A stretch of 26,003 bases of DNA, from positions 1-26,003 of the forward strand of contig JBFLVQ010000051.1 in the NCBI GenBank assembly GCA_040758525.1, given 5' to 3'. Position 1 is the first letter of the stretch. Every line of letters begins with the position of its first letter. Source of the stretch: JBFLVQ01 sp040758525 (GTDB taxonomy: Bacteria > Acidobacteriota > Blastocatellia > Chloracidobacteriales > JADJPF01). The translations under genes were made by a program, and so were the position numbers. Under the pieces are notes generated by a model. That model saw only the letters and a program-made list of their open reading frames with translations, was not told the DNA's origin and made no database searches. This document shows positions 1 to 7,280 of this stretch, piece after piece.

Positions 1-42
1 CTCCGATCAACATGATTTTACCCTCTCCATTGTTGCTTATCG

Positions 43-369
43 GTGACGTTCATTTTTCATTTACATGATTCTTCTCGTTATGCAACCATTATACCGCTTA
101 CCGAATTTAAAAACTTGATCATCGAGTTAAAAGAAGAAAAAACGCTGGTGCAAATTGCTAGTGAGCATGACATCCATCCGCAACAATTAACGGACTGGAA
201 AGCGACAGCGCTGAGAGGATTAGCGAGCGTGTTTGAGAACGAACGAAAAACAGAGGTCAAACTCAGAGCAGTTTATGAGCAACAGCAAGAAGAATTGTAT
301 GCAGAAATCGGCAGGTTAACAACCCAGTTAGCGTGGCTGAAAAAAAAATCTGGCATCCTCTCTGAGTAG
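43..369 (+). pseudogene. IS3-family transposase OrfA, 5' end replaced
   Basis: OrfA of IS3-type elements is the DNA-binding half of the transposase. From about residue 20 the protein reads like OrfA: TEFK at the start of the domain, the helix-turn-helix core QIASEHDIHPQQLTDWK (about residues 37-53), and a C-terminal leucine-zipper-like helix ending LKKKSG. The first 19 or so residues do not look like an OrfA N-terminus, which normally has basic residues before the TEEFK motif, so the 5' end has probably been replaced or deleted. A run of nine A residues at 340-348 lies where OrfA-OrfB frameshifting occurs in this family. The OrfB frame is open from 341. No terminal inverted repeat was found on either side. 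It is almost certainly inactive because OrfB is broken. Family assignment is firm; the exact element is not identified. Confidence 0.8.
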
Positions 370-739
370 AAGTAAACGACTGGCCTTAGTGGAATGGGAG
401 CAGGAAGAGTTACCGCTTAATCAACAAGCAGAATTGTTAAGCTTGAGTAGGGCTAGCTTGTACTATAAGCCCATTGAGCCATCTAGAGCAGAAATCGCCA
501 TCAAGGATCGTATTGATGAGCTTTATACTGCACACCCATTTGGTTTTGTCCGTATAGGTGGCCAGCTAATCGAAGATCTGAAAGAGTTGGAAATAATAGA
601 TCAGATTAAATCATGGCGTGGAGATGGTTGGAGCTTAAGACGTATAGCGGCAGAGCTGTGTAAGCTTGGTGTTCCCACCAAAGAAGGCGGGCAATGGTTT
701 GCTTCAACAGTTCGTTATCTTCTACAGAACGATCTTTAA
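341..739 (+). pseudogene. Chimeric remnant: IS3 OrfB N-terminus joined to serine recombinase C-terminus
   Basis: This frame is open from 341 and has a GTG at 389. Its first part is the start of an IS3 OrfB: SRSKRLALVE, then AELLSLSRASLYYKP, then RIDELYTAHPF. At about 530-545 (residues 48-53 from the GTG) it changes identity. The rest, starting PFGFVRIGGQL and running through SLRRIAAELCKLGVPTKEGG to STVRYLLQN, matches the Recombinase domain found after the catalytic domain in large serine recombinases. The DDE catalytic core of OrfB and the resolvase catalytic serine domain are both absent, so neither activity can remain. IS3 OrfB proteins normally have HPFYG at this point and recombinases have a P-(Y/F)-G-F motif, so a short shared stretch could explain the join. 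It is a relic of two mobile elements fused in frame. Confidence 0.75.
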
Positions 740-925
740 AAAGATTTACATGTAGATCGATGATCAACAACCCACTTTTCAAGGCTCCATCTTTCTTCAG
801 ATCTTCTCTCCTAGTCCGATAGTTTGATTAATAATTGTCCAATCGTAGCGAATTTTTCTAAGTGGTATTTTTGGTGGAATTTTTTGGATTCTTGTTAAGG
901 TGTGCCTGTAAGTTATTGATTCTAA

Positions 926-999
926 TGCGCCCAAGTGGGCTCGAACCACTAACCTACGGCTTAGAAGGCCGTTGCTCTGTCCTGTTGAGCTATGGGCGC
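926..999 (-). tRNA. tRNA-Arg (anticodon UCU)
   Basis: The reverse complement folds as a full cloverleaf of 74 bases. The acceptor stem is GCGCCCA with TGGGCGC, the D stem GCTC with GAGC, the anticodon stem ACGGC with GCCGT around loop CTTCTAA, and the T stem AGTGG with CCACT around TTCGAGC. The anticodon is UCU (AGA codons, arginine). The discriminator base is A at 926. The 3' CCA is not encoded. It lies 10 bases downstream of tRNA-Pro on the same strand and is probably co-transcribed with it. Confidence 0.95.
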
Positions 1000-1009
1000 A
1001 AGAACTTGG

Positions 1010-1083
1010 TCGGGGAGAGAGGATTTGAACCTCCGATCTCACGGTCCCAAACCGTGCGCGTTACCAGGCTACGCTACTCCCCG
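1010..1083 (-). tRNA. tRNA-Pro (anticodon UGG)
   Basis: The reverse complement folds as a 74-base cloverleaf. The acceptor stem is CGGGGAG with CTCCCCG, which includes the C1-G72 pair typical of bacterial proline tRNAs. The anticodon stem is CACGG with CCGTG around loop TTTGGGA, giving anticodon UGG. The T arm is GGAGG-TTCAAAT-CCTCT. The discriminator is A at 1010 and CCA is not encoded. It is the first of a two-tRNA minus-strand cluster. I could not assign a convincing promoter upstream. Confidence 0.95.
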
Positions 1084-1220
1084 TCCTAAACTATCAATAA
1101 CAGGCGAGAAGTATGACTCTACCGAAATGTCAGTAGTAGTGTCAAGCAATATAAGTAATAATCTAAGTCTAGCTGCGCTGTCTCCTCCCAAGATATCTAT
1201 TTTTGTTGATCTATATAGAG

Positions 1221-2159
1221 CTATAGCCAACTGAGGCACTGCACCTTGGGAGATTTACCAATTTCACCTACAACTCCTTTACGCCATTCCATCAGTGGGC
1301 CGATCGCTTTGAAGAAATCTGGCACAACAAAACCACACTCACCTAGTGTACGGTAGAGTTCTGACCCAGTACGAGCAAAGCATTCTATGCGTGTATGCCG
1401 ATAGCGCATCAGTAGATAATTTACCACATTGGTAAGATCGGCAAAGGTATGGGCATTAGCACAATCGATACATAGAGCACCACCTCGGCGTGGACGTAAG
1501 CAGAGTGCTGCTGCTAGCCGTCCAGCTTTACGTAGTCCATAGAAGCGTATTTCTGGCTGTGCCAGCAGCGCATCAAACCATTCTGGACGTGCCATACCAA
1601 AAATTTCACTGTCCAAATTAATCAATTCATCACGTGCAGTCTTGCCCAGTTGTACGATTTCACAAGCAACCTTAGAGTCTGCTATACCTATCAATGGATC
1701 GCGCACTAACAGGGTAAAATGCTGGCAAGGTTTAAACCCAAGTAGTTTGATAATACGTGCAGAGTCGTTGGTAGTATGTACAACGAAAGCGCGTATTCCC
1801 TGGCGCTTTAGCTCATTGATAGTATGAAAGTAGAGTGGACGAGCAATGCCAGCACGACGGAACGCTGGCGCAATAATCATCATATCTAGATAACCTATTT
1901 CAGCAAAATTGTGGGTAGTAAAGAAGCCAGCAAATTTGCCATCCTTACGTGCAATAAAAGCAGTCGCTTTGGGTTGAGCATGGGATATCTCCATATCTCC
2001 CCGTACAAATGGCCATTCTTCTTTAATCAATAGTGGTTCGATCTCAGGATAATCCCGATCAAGATCCATAGGCAGTAGTTCTGGATGGCCAGAGAATAGA
2101 CTGCCATCAGCTATTGTTCCCCAAATCTTCTTCAAAGCAGTATTCAAAACCGCATACAT
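1221..2159 (-). CDS. GNAT-family N-acetyltransferase (two-domain, YitH-like)
   Basis: It is predicted to transfer an acyl group from acyl-CoA to an amine; the substrate is unknown. The N-terminal half (about residues 30-160) carries the GNAT core: a beta strand at IGYLDMMIIAP followed by the acetyl-CoA pyrophosphate loop RRAGIA (101-106), which matches the family Q/R-x-x-G-x-G/A pattern, then the helix RPLYFHTINELKRQG. A later strand and loop (NDSARIIKLLGFKP) match the C-terminal GNAT motif. The second half (about 165-295) looks like the degenerate GNAT-like fold seen in two-domain acetyltransferases of about 290-310 residues. The ATG at 2159 has GGGAGG five bases upstream. The gene starts 16 bases after the TetR-flavoenzyme gene and is the last gene of the four-gene operon. 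A role in modifying that operon's product is inferred from position only. Confidence 0.85.
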   Translation of the reverse strand: MYAVLNTALKKIWGTIADGSLFSGHPELLPMDLDRDYPEIEPLLIKEEWPFVRGDMEISHAQPKATAFIARKDGKFAGFFTTHNFAEIGYLDMMIIAPAFRRAGIARPLYFHTINELKRQGIRAFVVHTTNDSARIIKLLGFKPCQHFTLLVRDPLIGIADSKVACEIVQLGKTARDELINLDSEIFGMARPEWFDALLAQPEIRFYGLRKAGRLAAALCLRPRRGGALCIDCANAHTFADLTNVVNYLLMRYRHTRIECFARTGSELYRTLGECGFVVPDFFKAIGPLMEWRKGVVGEIGKSPKVQCLSWL

Positions 2160-2175
2160 AATTGCCTCCCTATGG

Positions 2176-4452
2176 TTAAAGAACCACTTCCATCTTGTTG
2201 CCTGTGATAAAAGGGGTCAGATCCGAATGGCTGATCACATAATCACCTAACAAACGTTTCAAGCGCTCTACCATACGCTCATAATCGCGGGGCGATTGCT
2301 CCTCAATTGAGAGTTCACTGCCTATTAGCATCTCTTCCTCTCGCATAATTGCCCAAGCAGCCTTCTGCAACTCTTGATAGGTAGGATTGAGTATGCCCCA
2401 AACATTGGTTTCATCTATCGAGTAGTCCTGTGACTCGTGTTGTAGGAAATGTCTGCGTGCATCGATCTCTTGGAAGCGCTGTACTAGCGCAAGCGCTTTA
2501 GGATGATTGAATGACATATAGACCAATTGATTGTCACGTTCGAGCGCATCGTGCAAACGATGTACAAAAGTCTCATAGCTAGATAGAAACTCGCCTGTGA
2601 AAATACCTGCATCAAGCGCTCGTACCGTTTCTAAGACAGCCATATAAGCCGTTGCAGTTCCTCCTGTCAACCCTGGTGATATCAATGGATCAACAAAGAA
2701 AGCAGCATCACCTACCAGTAGCCAACCATCTCCTGCTACCTGACGCGAATGGCTACGTATATTATTGCGACTCATAAATGGCTGACCTGTTCCATAGTGA
2801 TCTTCAAGCTGTATTGCGCCTTCTAAGATTTGACGGATTGCTGGATACTTATGTAGGTAATTCTGGAAAGCCGCACGTGGATCATCAGCCAAGTATCTAT
2901 CGCGATCGCTACGTAGCGCAATTCCTATACTCACTATATCCATAGTTGGACAACCATAATCCTCGACCAGACGCTGCCGTGTGGGAATAGTACGGCCTGA
3001 GGTAAGCACTCGCTCAAGCGCTCGTGCTAGATTTGCCGTAGGTGATGCTTGCCAAGAGACGAGGGGAATATACCAGAGCCATCCTTCTCGAAAGCATAGA
3101 TGTTGTGTGTAGTGATCGCGTGAGAACTGTGCCTTATTGGGCCAACCTGAGTAATTGTTAAGTGAACGCACATTACTATAGTAAGTCCATACAGAACCTG
3201 TTTGGAAAGATACCCCTTCACTTGTATGCAACCCTAAGTGGCGTGATAATAGACCTGCAGGACCACTAGCATCAACAACCAATGAACTCTTTATACGATA
3301 GCAACGTGGACCTATCTGATAGACAATAATATTGCCTTCCGAACTGAGTGAGCATTGTTGCATTAATACATTGGTTCCTTGCAATACCTCGATACCTAAC
3401 CGCCTAGCATTAGTAATAAGCAGACTATCTAAGACTCGCCGCTCTACTTGAAAAGTCTCATTGAAGGTCTCCAGTATGTATTCAGGAGCTTGTGTAATGT
3501 TGTGCACAGACTCATCAATATAATGAAAACCTAGACCATTTTTGGGATAGAAGAGTTGGCGTAGCGCTTCTTGACGTATGCCAATGCTACGTAAAGCTTT
3601 GCAAAAGCCTGAGAGAGTACTCTCACCAATCTTATGACCAGGTTCAGCAGCACGTTCTAATACTAAAATTCTTGTGCGTGGACGTTGCAGTTTAAGAAAA
3701 GATGCATATATAACACCAATAGGCCCGCCACCGATCACAGTTACATCATACTCTTTTAGTGGTTCACTAATTTCTATCGCAGCGACTTTGGCCTGTTCGG
3801 TAGGTTTAGTAGGAGGCTTAAGAATCTCTGAAATCAGCGCAAGCAGATCAGCCGCGCCAGGAAATTGACTGAGCATAGGTAGCAGCATTGTTAGATCAAC
3901 TATCTTGTCAACCAGTTTCCAGGTATTCGAGAAGTTTGCTGATTTGTCGTAGAGCCAATAGAGTATTACACAAACATGTAGTAACCAGAACAAGCGAGCA
4001 AAAGTATCTATCTGATCTTTCTTGATCAGACCAGAACGCTCTACCAGCATAGCAAAGAAGTTTATGTTATGAGTAAGAACCTGTGCAGAATCAGAGCTAA
4101 ATGGATTCATGCTCGATTCTGGATCGACAGCTTCACGTAAGAGCGCACCTAGTGAGGATCTGTGTGGGGCAAGGATAGCTAATTTGATCTGCAGCAACCG
4201 CTTTAAATTCGTACCCAGTTCAGTCTCGCCCTGGTCGGTTTCTCGGAAATTGCCCAATACTTGCTCATCCAGCACCATATAAAGGTATTGGACAATCTCT
4301 TCTTTAGAGCGAAAATAGAAATAGAGTGAGCTACTGCCCATTCCCAATCGCTTAGCCAATTCACGCATGGTCGTTTGGGCAAATCCCTTTTCACTCCATA
4401 GCGCCATTGCTGCTTCTAAGATCTTCTGCGCCGTTTCTCGATTCTTACTCAT
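2176..4452 (-). CDS. TetR/AcrR repressor fused to flavin-dependent halogenase-type enzyme
   Basis: One uninterrupted frame of 758 residues holds two proteins that are normally separate. Residues 1-205 are a TetR regulator: the helix-turn-helix TMRELAKRLGMGSSSLYFYF (28-47) followed by SKEEI, then an all-helical ligand-binding-like domain. Residues 206-233 form a linker. Residues 234-758 are an FAD-dependent enzyme: dinucleotide-binding VIGGGPIG (239-246), E266 ending the second strand, GES at 276-278, WLWYIP at 458-463, and GDAAFFVDPLISPG (581-594). The last two match the flavin-dependent halogenase signatures WxWxIP and FxxPxxSxG. K304 in YPKNGLGF may correspond to the halogenase catalytic lysine, but this is uncertain. 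No methionine lies between residues 193 and 364, so the enzyme half has no obvious start of its own. A non-halogenating monooxygenase or oxidase remains possible. The ribosome site is weak (AAAGGA, 11 bases before the ATG). Confidence 0.88.
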   Translation of the reverse strand: MSKNRETAQKILEAAMALWSEKGFAQTTMRELAKRLGMGSSSLYFYFRSKEEIVQYLYMVLDEQVLGNFRETDQGETELGTNLKRLLQIKLAILAPHRSSLGALLREAVDPESSMNPFSSDSAQVLTHNINFFAMLVERSGLIKKDQIDTFARLFWLLHVCVILYWLYDKSANFSNTWKLVDKIVDLTMLLPMLSQFPGAADLLALISEILKPPTKPTEQAKVAAIEISEPLKEYDVTVIGGGPIGVIYASFLKLQRPRTRILVLERAAEPGHKIGESTLSGFCKALRSIGIRQEALRQLFYPKNGLGFHYIDESVHNITQAPEYILETFNETFQVERRVLDSLLITNARRLGIEVLQGTNVLMQQCSLSSEGNIIVYQIGPRCYRIKSSLVVDASGPAGLLSRHLGLHTSEGVSFQTGSVWTYYSNVRSLNNYSGWPNKAQFSRDHYTQHLCFREGWLWYIPLVSWQASPTANLARALERVLTSGRTIPTRQRLVEDYGCPTMDIVSIGIALRSDRDRYLADDPRAAFQNYLHKYPAIRQILEGAIQLEDHYGTGQPFMSRNNIRSHSRQVAGDGWLLVGDAAFFVDPLISPGLTGGTATAYMAVLETVRALDAGIFTGEFLSSYETFVHRLHDALERDNQLVYMSFNHPKALALVQRFQEIDARRHFLQHESQDYSIDETNVWGILNPTYQELQKAAWAIMREEEMLIGSELSIEEQSPRDYERMVERLKRLLGDYVISHSDLTPFITGNKMEVVL

Positions 4453-4494
4453 AATATTCTCTGTCCTTTCCTTATGATCCTTTAATCTACTATT

Positions 4495-5310
4495 TTAAAA
4501 ATCTTCTTGAGCAATACGAGCAGGAATATGTTGGTAACAAGGCAAATAGGGAAATGCCCAACCAGTCTGTGCAAGCATCTTCATAAATGACCAACGTAAT
4601 CGCCCAGTGAGATTTTTTGGTGCTGCATCTAGTTCTTCAAATCGCGATAGTATATGTTGCATAGCTTTGCAGTAGTGTTTATGTTCAGCACGGCGAGTGT
4701 GGTCAAGAATGGCACGCGCCTGTCTCCAATTTTCTGACAGTCGCAGCACAGCACGGTGTGTATAGGTAGCATGAAAACGCTCATCCCGTAATATCGTGCG
4801 AAAGTGTGTAGCCAATGTAGCCTCGCCAGACTCTTGCGCCGCCATAGCCAATGCCATTAGATCTGATACACTACGTAACTCCAGTGTATGCAAAAATGCC
4901 ATATAACGTATCGTCTCATCTTTGGTAAAAGGGCGTGGTAGCTGACTGTTCTCTACTACATCAGGAACAATATTGTTTAATAGGTACCAACCTAAATCCT
5001 CTATTGGTTGTAGAGGAACTGGCGTTAAACCATCTTCTGCTAACAGAGCGCGAAACAGCATTGAATGGCGGGTTTCATCATTGAGTTGGCGGGTAAGTTG
5101 ACGAGCTAGCAATGGCTGCAATTTATCTATAAAAACACCTCTAGGATGAAGCTCTACATAAGCCTCGCCAGCATAGTACAAGCTCCAGAGAAATTGGCGG
5201 GCTACACGATTGCTAAGGATATCTTTGAACCATTGGACCTTCATACGAAATGCTAATGTTGCAGTGGCAACAAAGAAATGCTTTTTATCAGCTAAATTGA
5301 CCTCTCTCAT
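4495..5310 (-). CDS. Ferritin-like diiron protein (oxygenase-type)
   Basis: The 271-residue helical protein carries a clear dinuclear-iron ligand pattern: E49 or E53 (GEAYVE), E79-x-x-H82 (DETRH), E144 (HTLELR), and E177-x-x-H180 (DERFH). That is the E, ExxH, E, ExxH arrangement of ferritin-like diiron carboxylate enzymes, including oxygenases and desaturases. There is no signal peptide or membrane segment. I chose the ATG at 5310 (AGAGAGG seven bases upstream). The GTG at 5313 would overlap the desaturase stop by one base. Either way the two genes are translationally coupled. Its neighbours suggest an oxygen-activating step on an acyl chain or on the flavoenzyme's substrate. The reaction is unknown; an AurF-type N-oxygenase or a soluble desaturase are alternatives. 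Confidence 0.8.
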   Translation of the reverse strand: MREVNLADKKHFFVATATLAFRMKVQWFKDILSNRVARQFLWSLYYAGEAYVELHPRGVFIDKLQPLLARQLTRQLNDETRHSMLFRALLAEDGLTPVPLQPIEDLGWYLLNNIVPDVVENSQLPRPFTKDETIRYMAFLHTLELRSVSDLMALAMAAQESGEATLATHFRTILRDERFHATYTHRAVLRLSENWRQARAILDHTRRAEHKHYCKAMQHILSRFEELDAAPKNLTGRLRWSFMKMLAQTGWAFPYLPCYQHIPARIAQEDF

Positions 5311-5312
5311 CA

Positions 5313-6200
5313 CTACACCTCTCTATTTTTGATATGTGTAGGCTCTTGCAAAAGCGCCCAGGCAGTGCGCAAATAACCACGATCGATGACACTTTTATGC
5401 TCGACATAACGCGGTGAAAGCAGTCTGTGTACAATTGGTAATCGATGGCAAGGCACGGTGGGAAATAGATGATGCTCTAGATGGTAATTGACATTTGACC
5501 AGAGCAACTCTACCAGCCAATTAGTATTGATGGTACGTGTATTGGTCCAGCGACTACCCATATATGTGCCATGATGCTCACATAGACTACGCATTGCCAC
5601 TACCATAGATAGACTGGTAAATATTGGCAGAATAATAAATAGCAGATAAGACTCGATTCCTACTACGACTGCTAAAACTGTCTGTAGCAGGGCGGCAGCG
5701 GCGAGATCTAGTAATGTGCGGCGGCGTGTCAAAGCAGAACACGGCTCACGAAAAGGGAATAGATTCACTCCCAAGTGTGAAATTATTGGAATAAAAAGAT
5801 AGCTCCAGCCCGGTGCACCACCAATTACACTCGATAATAATCGATATTCGGGATCCTTATCTGTGTGCGCATAACGATGATGAGTAAGATGGAAAACCCT
5901 ATAGGCAGTCCCTGAAAGCCCTATTAATGCATGTATTAACCAGAGAAAGAACGCGTTTACTAGCTGCCCACGCGAGATCAATCCATGCGTCCCCTCATGC
6001 CCATATACCAATAGGTTATGCATAGGTACAGCACCAATAAAAATTACTGCTGGCAATGTTAACCACCAGTGATCTGCTTTTAATGCCAACCATGCAACTC
6101 CTATCCATATTATCAGATCCAGGGTTATATAAGAGAGAGCACGATACTTAGCTGCTTTTAACCCCCGCACTATAGCAACTACCTCTAGGTCATTATGCAT
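5313..6200 (-). CDS. Membrane fatty acid desaturase
   Basis: The 295-residue integral membrane protein has the three histidine boxes that bind the diiron centre in membrane desaturases and hydroxylases: HEGTH (68-72), HLTHH (104-108) and HLEHH in NYHLEHHLFP (240-244). EHH at 208-210 is an additional ligand-like cluster. Hydrophobic stretches at about 22-40, 48-66, 82-96 and 160-200 fit the usual membrane hairpins. It would insert a double bond or hydroxyl into an acyl chain at the cytoplasmic face, drawing electrons from a partner that is not encoded here. The ATG at 6200 follows AAGGAG at seven bases. It is the first gene of the operon, immediately downstream of a large palindrome that is the likely TetR operator. 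Substrate and regiospecificity cannot be read from the sequence. Confidence 0.9.
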   Translation of the reverse strand: MHNDLEVVAIVRGLKAAKYRALSYITLDLIIWIGVAWLALKADHWWLTLPAVIFIGAVPMHNLLVYGHEGTHGLISRGQLVNAFFLWLIHALIGLSGTAYRVFHLTHHRYAHTDKDPEYRLLSSVIGGAPGWSYLFIPIISHLGVNLFPFREPCSALTRRRTLLDLAAAALLQTVLAVVVGIESYLLFIILPIFTSLSMVVAMRSLCEHHGTYMGSRWTNTRTINTNWLVELLWSNVNYHLEHHLFPTVPCHRLPIVHRLLSPRYVEHKSVIDRGYLRTAWALLQEPTHIKNREV

Positions 6201-6214
6201 ATCCTCTCTCCTTA

Positions 6215-6254
6215 TTATTCGAACTCATTCGTATAATCGAACGCTATCGAATAA
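6215..6254. promoter_or_regulatory. Nested 40-bp palindrome, probable TetR operator over the operon promoter
   Basis: Two inverted repeats share one centre (6234.5): the outer TTATTCGA (6215-6222) with TCGAATAA (6247-6254), and the inner TTCG (6228-6231) with CGAA (6238-6241) around TATAAT. The minus-strand promoter of the desaturase probably lies here: TTGTTA (6252-6257) and TATACG (6230-6235) with a 16-base spacer. Binding of a TetR dimer or pair of dimers would block it. The TetR half of the third gene in the operon is the obvious candidate, which would give autoregulation. The symmetry is seen directly; the binding is inferred. Confidence 0.6.
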
Positions 6255-6361
6255 CAAAAAGTTCAAAAAGAGAATAAGAATCTATACTTTTATTGGAGAG
6301 ATTGCTAAGAGGGTCAGGCAGGGGCGGTTAACCAGGTAGCTAGAAGTGGCTATTGGTAAGT

Positions 6362-6385
6362 TATAATAGACGCCTATCGCGATAG
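6362..6385 (+). promoter_or_regulatory. -10 box followed by a perfect 12-bp palindrome
   Basis: TATAAT at 6362-6367 lies upstream of the CWC-protein gene. The perfect palindrome CTATCGCGATAG at 6374-6385 falls where transcription would start, a typical repressor position. No convincing -35 box was found at 16-18 bases, so the promoter would need an activator or is weak. Confidence 0.4.
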
Positions 6386-6420
6386 ACATCTATGTGAATC
6401 TAGTCAGGAGTAAAGCAATA

Positions 6421-6657
6421 ATGATCTTGAAGAAGCTGGCCGGTCTGATCACTTTGCGATGGCGTGATCCTTCACCATGCGAATCTTGTAATCAACCCTT
6501 CACCTGTGGCGCAACCATTACTGGCTGTTGGTGTACTAAAATCAAATTGAGCGAATCTGTACGTAAACAGTTAAGGGCACGTTATCAACGCTGTTTGTGC
6601 CAAAACTGTTTAGAGCATTATGCGAAAACAGAAACGAAACCTGATCCGACCGTATAA
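6421..6657 (+). CDS. Cysteine-rich CWC family protein
   Basis: This small protein is 78 residues from the ATG at 6421. Cysteines fall in the CWC-family pattern: CESC, then CG, then the CWC motif (GCWCTK), then CLCQNC near the end. The spacing suggests a metal site, probably zinc, but the molecular role of the family is not known. I chose 6421 because AGGAG lies ten bases before it; the GTG at 6394 has no ribosome site and would add nine residues. It is divergent from the desaturase operon, so the region 6201-6420 serves both directions. Confidence 0.8.
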   Translation: MILKKLAGLITLRWRDPSPCESCNQPFTCGATITGCWCTKIKLSESVRKQLRARYQRCLCQNCLEHYAKTETKPDPTV

Positions 6658-6668
6658 GGGTAGGCATC

Positions 6669-6683
6669 GTAGTCGGTGACTAC
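6669..6683. terminator. Short hairpin between convergent genes
   Basis: GTAGTC-GGT-GACTAC is a perfect six-base stem with a three-base loop between two converging genes. A competing pairing of GGGTAG with CTACCC overlaps it. There is only a weak T-rich stretch afterwards, so this is a tentative bidirectional terminator. Confidence 0.35.
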
Positions 6684-6696
6684 CCCTATTCTTTAG

Positions 6697-7101
6697 TTAA
6701 TTATTACCCTGCTTCTCTGTCTTCTTATAGGGTGTCAATATTGGTCCGTTATATCCGCTCTGTTTCTGCTTTGTACAATGCAAGGTTTCGTCAACTACAA
6801 TTTCGCCATTTGCATCAACGACAAAGATCGGTGGGAAGGTTGGGACTACGGTAATATCGCCAAAGCTATAAACACAAACCTTTGGTAGTTCAATGTTTGT
6901 AAAATTCGCTATATTCTCATCGCCAAAGATAACGATAGAGATTGTGGCAGGAGGCTTGGTCTTAGTCTTGTCTGGATCTTGCTGAGTAGTGTTATCGCCT
7001 GCTGCATTCTTCTCTTGAATAGCAGCATAGGCAACACTATTACCAATGACAATAACACCAACTGCTAGTAACAGTGGCAACAGACTTCTTAGGTATCTCA
7101 T
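6697..7101 (-). CDS. Small secreted protein of unknown function
   Basis: The 134-residue protein has a clear Sec signal peptide (hydrophobic residues 7-24, AYA-A cleavage around 26-27). A polar, low-complexity stretch rich in Asp, Lys, Thr and Pro (about 28-52) follows, then a compact domain of about 80 residues with two cysteines (PKVCVYSF and LHCTKQ) that could form a disulphide. I do not recognise the family. The ATG at 7101 has AAGGAG about 11 bases upstream. It stands alone, convergent with the CWC gene and divergent from the SPFH gene. A periplasmic or exported location is inferred from the signal peptide. Confidence 0.65.
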   Translation of the reverse strand: MRYLRSLLPLLLAVGVIVIGNSVAYAAIQEKNAAGDNTTQQDPDKTKTKPPATISIVIFGDENIANFTNIELPKVCVYSFGDITVVPTFPPIFVVDANGEIVVDETLHCTKQKQSGYNGPILTPYKKTEKQGNN

Positions 7102-7222
7102 AGCCCTATTATCTCCTTACTAGATTTGATTAAACTAACACTTATATCTGCTAAGAACGGTATAAGCCTCAATACTTGCTCTTAAATGTTGCGATTATCG
7201 CTTAACCAGACGAAAAAATTCC

Positions 7223-7280
7223 TTGATCCTATATTTTAATAGTGTATAATACACACTAAAATAAGTGTGCAATGCACGCT
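7223..7280 (+). promoter_or_regulatory. Promoter with twin 17-bp palindromic operators
   Basis: A plausible sigma70-type promoter has TTGATC at 7223-7228 and TATAAT at 7245-7250, 16 bases apart. Two related palindromes follow: AGTGTATAATACACACT (7241-7257, covering the -10) and AGTGTGCAATGCACGCT (7264-7280). They differ at four positions, two of which (7 and 11) are paired changes that keep the symmetry. Centres are 23 bp apart, about two helical turns. This looks like a two-site operator for a dimeric regulator controlling the SPFH and NAD-kinase-like genes. Confidence 0.55.

Noticed and set aside
1180..1220. Terminator hairpin (CTATA/TATAG) after the GNAT gene
   Set aside because: The stem is short and AT-only with no T-run on the right strand.
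797..1234. Three overlapping reading frames (minus 797-1042, plus 862-1089, plus 992-1234) across the tRNA pair
   Set aside because: They read through two tRNA genes; the protein-like sequence is tRNA read in frame, a familiar artefact.
3027..3221. Short frames inside the TetR-flavoenzyme gene
   Set aside because: Shadows of the real gene on the same or opposite strand, with no ribosome site.
2176..4452. Two adjacent genes merged by a sequencing error
   Set aside because: The frame is clean across the linker, and no start codon or ribosome site precedes the flavin domain. An error cannot be excluded from one sequence, so it is flagged in the findings.
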